Assembly (NCBI RefSeq): GCF_018614585.1
Contig: NZ_JAGGOI010000040.1
Span: 62,001 to 126,000 of the forward strand
Reading direction: 5' to 3'
Source of the DNA: Streptomyces sp. ISL-1
Lineage (GTDB): Bacteria; Actinomycetota; Actinomycetes; Streptomycetales; Streptomycetaceae
Length of the DNA: 64,000 nucleotides
Shown here: positions 59,166-64,000 of the stretch, in pieces
Position numbering within the stretch: position 1 is the first letter of the stretch
Layout of the letters: every line of letters starts with the position of its first letter
Notes under the pieces: model-generated
Told to the model about the DNA's origin: nothing
The model's database searches: none
What the model saw: only the letters and a program-made list of their open reading frames with translations
Position numbers and translations under genes: made by a program

Positions 59166-62100
59166 TCATGCGAACAGGTCTCCCTGGGCGGCAGACCGCT
59201 GGGACGGTACGTCGACGGTGGGGCCGTCGGCTTGGGTGCGGTGGTGGCCGTCCCATTCCCAGCGGGTGACCAGGACGGCGGCGATCTCGTCGACCCGGGA
59301 GAGCTGGGCGATGGCCAGACCGGGAACCTGCGGGTAGCAGCCCCACTCTCGTTCGGAGGTCATCACCACGTCCAGGTCGAATGCGGCCAGCAGACCGAGG
59401 GACTTGGCGCGAGAGTCGTCGTCGACGCCGGCGAACGCCTCGTCCAGCGTCACTAGGCGGGGGGCGTGGGCGTTGCTGGCCGAGGCGTAGTGCGAGGAGG
59501 CGGCGGCAAACAGCGGGAGGGACACGGACAGGACGCGCTCACCGCCGGAGGCCGGGCCGGTGGCGGACAGCCACTTGCCGTGCTGGTGGCGTTCGATGCC
59601 GAACTCGTGCCAGGACCGGTAGTCCAGCGCGGTGGTGAGGTGTTCGAGCCAGGTGCCGGCCGGGTCGTCGGTGCGGGCGCGGTCGATCTGGGCCTGGAGG
59701 AACTCGCCCAGGGCGGTACGGTCGGCGGCCGTCCAGGCATCCGAGGACTGGCGCAGCAGCCGGTCGCGGGCCGTCGCCAGCCCGGTCGGGGCGTTGCGGG
59801 CCGGGCGCCACACCAGGCGGAGCAGCATGCCGGTGCTGGTCGGGCGGTCGTGCAACTCCCGGTTCATGCCCAGTACATGATGCTCGGCCGCGCCGACCAG
59901 TTCCTGGAGGGTGCCGGCGACCTCAGTGATCAGGTGGTTCTCCAGGATCTCCTGCTCGCGGGCGGACAGCAGCAGCTGCCGGTCGGCGACCTCGGCGCCG
60001 AGCGCGGCGACCAGATCGGGTACGGTGCGCTCCCTGCCCTGGAACACGACGTCCACGACCAGACCGTCCTCCAGCATCCGGGCGGCCGCCGTGTGGCCGT
60101 GCCGGGCCAGGGCGTCGGAGAGGTCCTTGAGTTCCTCGGTGACCCGGCGTTGCACGCGCTCCCAGGCGGTGTCGGAGTCGTCCACGGACTCCAGTTCGCG
60201 CTCCACGGCGCGTGCGAGTCGCACCGCCGGTTCGGGGGCCCAGGACTCGCCGGAGTGGGCCAGGCCGGGAAGGGCCACGGCGAGCAGGCCGGTGGCGGTG
60301 AAACGGCGCAGCGCCTCGATGGCGTCGGCGCGAGTCCGTACGGTGTCCTCGATCTCCTCGCGCACCCGAGCACGCAGGGCGTTCGCCGCGGCCTGGCGGC
60401 CGGTTGCGGCGTTCTGTTCGCGGCGGGTGGCGCGCTCGTCCTCTTCGCAGGCGCGTAGCGCCGTGCCGACCTCGGCCAGCCAGCGTTGCAGCTCGGCGAC
60501 GGCGGTGCCGACGGTGGCCTGGAGCGTGCCGTGCCGCTCGCCGGCGCGGACGGCCTCCCTGGCGGCCGTACGGGAGCGCTCGGTCAGTTCTGCGGCGTGT
60601 TCGGCGGCGCGGGCGTGGTCGCCTTCCTCGGTCGCCAGCGCGGCGCGGGCGGCACGGTGTTCGCATACGGCCGGCCACAGTGCCGCCAGGACTTCACGGT
60701 AGGTGCCCAGCGCCTCGCGTACCTCGCGGAGGCCCTGCACTGTGGGAGGCAACCCCAACTCATCGGCGAGGCCGTGGAGTTCCGTGGCCACACGATCGGC
60801 GGCGGCGGCGGCGCCCGCCGCCCCGGCCTCGGCCGCCGTGCGGCGCTCCGCGGCCCGGTGGTGCTCCACGTGGGCCGCCGCGACGGACGCGTGGGCGCCG
60901 CGCAGGGCGGAGTCGTCCGGGAGGGTCTGCTCCTCCGCGAGCGTGCGCACCTCGGCCTCCACAGCCTCGCATTGGGCGCCCAACTCGTCCAGCTGACCTG
61001 TGAGAGTCGCGAGTTCGGCGTCGATGGAGTCGATGCGGGCCCGCCTGGCCTGTTCGCGGGCGCCTTCGCCGAGGTACTCCGCGGTCGGCTTCGACCAGGC
61101 GCCGGTGAGCGCGCCGATCCGGAACCGGCCGTCCGGGGCGATCCAGCTGCCGTCGGCGGGGAGTTCCTCGTCCGTGCCGAGCAGGCCGATGCCGGCCAGC
61201 AGCGTACGTACCAGCTCGTCCGGGACGGCGGCCGCGGCGGCATCGGAGCGGTCCACCGCCGCGTCCAGTACATCCGCCAGTGAGGGCCCGGCCGTCGCGG
61301 CGCCGACCGTGATCAGTGTGTCCCAGGTGTCGGCGGACGCCATCGTGCCGTCCGGGGCGACCCAGCCGTCCAGCAGGCCGGAAGCCTCCAGGGCCGCTTC
61401 CAGTCCCGCGCGCTGGCGATCCGTCAGGCCTGACGAGGTGGTGAATTCCACCAGACGCCACAGGGGGGCGCCGGGCACGTTGTGCCGAGCTTCGGCGGAC
61501 CGGGTGTGCGGGGTACGCGGGGCGCGCTGGACGCCGGCCCGCAGGTCGGCCGACTCCGCCCGCAGCCCCTCGACGCGTTCCTGGGTCGACTGCCTGTTCA
61601 GGTCCAGCGCGGCCCGCCGCTCGGCCAGCGCGGAACCGGCGGCCGAGGCGGCCGCCTGTGCTGCCGTGCGCGCCGGGTCGGCGCCCGCCAGCGTGCCGAC
61701 CCACTGGGCGAGTTCGTCGAGCACGCCCTCGCCGTCGGCCGGGCGCAGCAGTGTGCAGGCCGCGAAGTGCGCCCTGACCGCCTTCAGATAGCTCCCGCCC
61801 TCCGCCGCCGCGACCTCCTCGGCCTCGGCGCTCAGGTCTGCCCGGCGGGTCAGCTCGGCGTGGGCGTCCTCCAGTTGCCGCCTGGCCCGGTCCAGCGCCC
61901 GTACGGACTCCTCGGCGGTGGCCAGCTGCTCCTCGACCAGGGTGACGGAGCGCAGGCGGCGCTCGGTGGCATCGGCGGCATTGTGCTGGGCGGTCGCGGG
62001 AGTCTCCTCGGCGGCGAGCGTGCGGACCACCCGGTCGGCGTGCTCGCCCTCCAGCCGGGCGGCCGCCGCGCCCTTGGCGGCCCGCTCCAGCGCGGCGTCC

Positions 62101-63308
62101 TGTGCGCGCTCCGCGCTCTCGGCACGCGTACGCGCCGCGCCCAGCCTGGTGGCGTACCGGGTCTGCTCGTCCACGGCCCGGGTTCGGTCCGCCTCGGCCT
62201 GTTCGGCGTCCTGAGCGGTGCGCTCAGCCAGGTCCGCGGCCTGTTCCAGTTCGCGCGCGCTGCGCATTTCGGGGCCGGCCCGTAGTGCCTCGTCCCTGGC
62301 CCGCAGTCCGGTACGCCGCTCGTCGAGTTCCCGCAGCCGGGTCTCGGCCTCGGCCAGCGCGGTCCCGGCGGTGTCGAAGTCCTGCTCCGCGGTGTTCAGT
62401 TCGGTGCGCAGCGTCTCATAACGGGAGTGCTGGGTCCGCGGCGCGCGGGCCTTGCGCCGGGCGGCCACCTGCGCGTATCGGCGGTAGTGCACGAGGAAGG
62501 TGCCGGCCGCGCTTTCGGCGGCGGTCATCGCCGCCAGCTGCTCCTTCTCCTCGTCCAGGGAGCGGAACGCCTCCGCGACGTCGGCGATGACCGCCTGGTC
62601 CATCGGCGGCAGGGACTCTGTGAGCGCTTGGGAGAGCGCCTTCTCGCTGGGCCGCTTGGACAGTTGCGGCTGGCGCAGCTGCACCAGGAGGTTGACCAGA
62701 GCGGCGTAACGCTGTTCCCCGAGGCCGAAGAGCGCCTCGTCCACCGCCCGGCGGTAGGCGCGAGCAGAGTCGTGGACCATCCCGCGTCCGGCCAGTGCCT
62801 CGGCCAGCCGGTCCCGGGTGATCGCCGCGCCGGTGGAGTCCAGCAGTCGCAGCCCGCCCTCGGCCGGGTCCAGGCCGATCCGGCGGTCCGTCACGAAGAA
62901 CCAGTGCCGGGCGATGCCACGTCCGCTGACTGCCTTCAGTCCGCAGCCCAGGGTGGTGTAGTGCGCGGCGCCGTTCTCGTCCCGGCGGCCGAACTCGATC
63001 CAGGTGTAGCCGAGCCGCTCGGGATGCGGATGCTCGCCGCCGAGCAGCAGGTTCCACTCCATCCGCTTTTTCGGGTCGGCGTCCGGCTCGACCCGGTGCG
63101 GGGACAGGTCCCCGTCCAGCAGGAAGGGGAGGGTCAGCGCCAGCACCTTGGACTTGCCGGTGCCGTTGTTGCCGCGCAGCAGCAGGCGGCCGTCGCGGAA
63201 GTGGAACTCCTCCACGTCGTAGTAGAACAGGTCGACCAGGCCGACCCGCAGCGGCTGCCAGCGGGTACGACCCGGCTCGGGGAGCCGCGTCTCGACAGTG
63301 GTGTTCAT
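59166..63308 (-). CDS. jetC: Wadjet type II SMC-like ATPase JetC (TIGR02680)
   Basis: 1380 residues, SbcC/SMC architecture. Walker A LLLRGNNGTGKSKVLALTLP (residues 46-53 are GNNGTGKS). Two long Ala/Glu/Arg coiled-coil arms (~250-500 and ~750-1050) flank a hinge-like globular part around LWRLVEFTTSSGLTDRQRAG. The ABC signature is GPASGGERVLSVSLPLF and Walker B is RLVTLDEAFAGVDDDSR near the C-terminus. The start overlaps the jetB stop by ATGA. It drives DNA loop extrusion in characterised Wadjets. Confidence 0.92.
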   Translation of the reverse strand: MNTTVETRLPEPGRTRWQPLRVGLVDLFYYDVEEFHFRDGRLLLRGNNGTGKSKVLALTLPFLLDGDLSPHRVEPDADPKKRMEWNLLLGGEHPHPERLGYTWIEFGRRDENGAAHYTTLGCGLKAVSGRGIARHWFFVTDRRIGLDPAEGGLRLLDSTGAAITRDRLAEALAGRGMVHDSARAYRRAVDEALFGLGEQRYAALVNLLVQLRQPQLSKRPSEKALSQALTESLPPMDQAVIADVAEAFRSLDEEKEQLAAMTAAESAAGTFLVHYRRYAQVAARRKARAPRTQHSRYETLRTELNTAEQDFDTAGTALAEAETRLRELDERRTGLRARDEALRAGPEMRSARELEQAADLAERTAQDAEQAEADRTRAVDEQTRYATRLGAARTRAESAERAQDAALERAAKGAAAARLEGEHADRVVRTLAAEETPATAQHNAADATERRLRSVTLVEEQLATAEESVRALDRARRQLEDAHAELTRRADLSAEAEEVAAAEGGSYLKAVRAHFAACTLLRPADGEGVLDELAQWVGTLAGADPARTAAQAAASAAGSALAERRAALDLNRQSTQERVEGLRAESADLRAGVQRAPRTPHTRSAEARHNVPGAPLWRLVEFTTSSGLTDRQRAGLEAALEASGLLDGWVAPDGTMASADTWDTLITVGAATAGPSLADVLDAAVDRSDAAAAAVPDELVRTLLAGIGLLGTDEELPADGSWIAPDGRFRIGALTGAWSKPTAEYLGEGAREQARRARIDSIDAELATLTGQLDELGAQCEAVEAEVRTLAEEQTLPDDSALRGAHASVAAAHVEHHRAAERRTAAEAGAAGAAAAADRVATELHGLADELGLPPTVQGLREVREALGTYREVLAALWPAVCEHRAARAALATEEGDHARAAEHAAELTERSRTAAREAVRAGERHGTLQATVGTAVAELQRWLAEVGTALRACEEDERATRREQNAATGRQAAANALRARVREEIEDTVRTRADAIEALRRFTATGLLAVALPGLAHSGESWAPEPAVRLARAVERELESVDDSDTAWERVQRRVTEELKDLSDALARHGHTAAARMLEDGLVVDVVFQGRERTVPDLVAALGAEVADRQLLLSAREQEILENHLITEVAGTLQELVGAAEHHVLGMNRELHDRPTSTGMLLRLVWRPARNAPTGLATARDRLLRQSSDAWTAADRTALGEFLQAQIDRARTDDPAGTWLEHLTTALDYRSWHEFGIERHQHGKWLSATGPASGGERVLSVSLPLFAAASSHYASASNAHAPRLVTLDEAFAGVDDDSRAKSLGLLAAFDLDVVMTSEREWGCYPQVPGLAIAQLSRVDEIAAVLVTRWEWDGHHRTQADGPTVDVPSQRSAAQGDLFA

Positions 63309-64000
63309 CGGGTGCTGCCCTTCTTGCCCTTCGTGCGGTTCGCGGTGGACTTGTGCTTCCTGGGCGCGCTCTGACCCGGCTCCAGCAGGACGGCCTCGCC
63401 CACCCGGTAGCGGTCGAGCGCCGGACGGGCCCGCACGGCCGGGGCGCCATCGGTATCCACCGTGCGCTCCAGCAGTTGGAGGGCCACCAGCCGCTCGACG
63501 GCCCGTTCCGTCAACTCCGGCTCGGCGCCCGGCACGGTTGCGCTGCGGCGCCAGAATCCGGCGTGGTCCAGCGCCCAGCCCGCCACCTGACGGTGCAGCT
63601 CGGTCAGCGGCACGGTGCCGCCCTTCCCTGCGAGATACTCGGCCACCAGCAGTGCCACATGACCGTCGGTGCCGGACTCCGGCATCCGCAGGTCGGTCAG
63701 GTCGTCGTCCGGGTCGACCATCGCCAGACCCTCGGTCCGTATCTCGGGTGACAGACCGGTGAGTTCGGTGATCCGGCGGGTCAACGCGCCGCGCTGCGAG
63801 GTGAGATAGGCGGCCTCGGCCTGCGACAGCTCGTCCAGGTAGAGCACCGGATCGTCGAGCAGGCGGCGGGTCAGGGTGTGCCGCAGCGCGCGGTTGCGCA
63901 GCTCGTCGCTGTCGGGCAGCGCCTCGGCGTTGAGTTCGGCGAGGCGTTCATCGAAGCCCCCCGCGCGCACGGTGCTCGGGCCGCGCCTGGTCACCAGCAG
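63305..64000 (-). CDS. jetB: Wadjet type II subunit JetB (DUF2398, TIGR02678), C-terminal part
   Basis: Only ~232 C-terminal residues are in the window; the frame is open through base 64000, so the start is outside (full family length ~390-400). Visible features: LTRRLLDDPVLYLDELSQAE, a winged-helix-like region (TSQRGALTRRITELTGLSPE; IRTEGLAMVDPDDDLTDLRM) and a basic tail (KHKSTANRTKGKKG). It is the kite/kleisin-associated subunit by family. Translation is coupled to jetC. jetA (DUF2397) is expected just upstream, beyond the window. Confidence 0.85.
   Translation of the reverse strand: MLVTRRGPSTVRAGGFDERLAELNAEALPDSDELRNRALRHTLTRRLLDDPVLYLDELSQAEAAYLTSQRGALTRRITELTGLSPEIRTEGLAMVDPDDDLTDLRMPESGTDGHVALLVAEYLAGKGGTVPLTELHRQVAGWALDHAGFWRRSATVPGAEPELTERAVERLVALQLLERTVDTDGAPAVRARPALDRYRVGEAVLLEPGQSAPRKHKSTANRTKGKKGSTR

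Noticed and set aside
1..64000. CRISPR array
   Set aside because: No regularly spaced identical direct repeats with unique spacers were seen; the repeats present are tandem, degenerate or att-related.

Overview
The window is high-GC actinobacterial DNA, almost certainly a Streptomyces chromosome. The gene order nth / NUDIX / marP / nhaA / acs / SulP / HAD / ssd-tad / helicase / bldG / hppA / topA / tmk / holB / secreted peptidase matches the S. coelicolor SCO3569-SCO3540 region as I remember it. GTG and TTG starts are common, and the developmental anti-anti-sigma factor BldG is nearly identical to the known protein. The ssd-tad-helicase-topA-holB order is also the order in Mycobacterium tuberculosis (around Rv3660c to Rv3644c), so positions 1 to about 39,970 are core chromosome.

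Core part, 1-39,970. The left end holds housekeeping and metabolic genes: endonuclease III, a CoA-pyrophosphatase-type NUDIX enzyme, a MarP-type membrane protease, an epoxide-hydrolase-like enzyme, a holin-like membrane protein, NhaA, acetyl-CoA synthetase and a SulP/carbonic anhydrase fusion. A polysaccharide deacetylase lipoprotein broken by one frameshift follows, then a CooC/MinD-like ATPase, a Fic-like protein with a degenerate motif and a HAD phosphatase. A 6C small RNA sits between the HAD gene and the Tad (Flp pilus) operon ssd-tadA-tadB-tadC-pilin-tadE-tadG-like. A DUF1998 helicase faces this operon with overlapping 3' ends. Next come bldG and its anti-sigma partner, the proton-pumping pyrophosphatase hppA, topA, a three-part thymidylate kinase fusion, holB, a tripeptidyl-aminopeptidase-like lipoprotein and tRNA-Thr(CGT).

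Island, about 40,010-57,341. A 43-bp stretch from the anticodon loop to just past the 3' end of tRNA-Thr is repeated exactly at 57,299-57,341. It therefore brackets 17.3 kb that looks like an integrated element using the tRNA gene as attachment site. I see no integrase inside it. The cargo is heavily decayed: an IS110 transposase remnant, an RsbW-like ATPase, a second copy of a cold-shock cluster (MerR-like, broken cold-shock gene, frameshifted DEAD-box helicase, CBS protein, small conserved protein), and the accessory part of an aromatic-polyketide-type cluster. That part comprises a ketoreductase remnant, a SnoaL-like cyclase, TetR, a hydrolase, an MFS pump, a phosphopantetheinyl transferase, a SARP regulator, a broken biotin carboxylase and others, with no ketosynthase or ACP. 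The SARP gene carries a CTACTG hexanucleotide microsatellite that lengthens a leucine run inside its DNA-binding domain.

Right flank, 57,342-64,000. Immediately beyond the island is a minus-strand type II Wadjet-like anti-plasmid operon: jetB (DUF2398, cut by the window end), jetC (a 1380-residue SMC/SbcC-like ATPase) and jetD (DUF3323/DUF2399 Toprim nuclease). jetA (DUF2397) should lie just outside the window.
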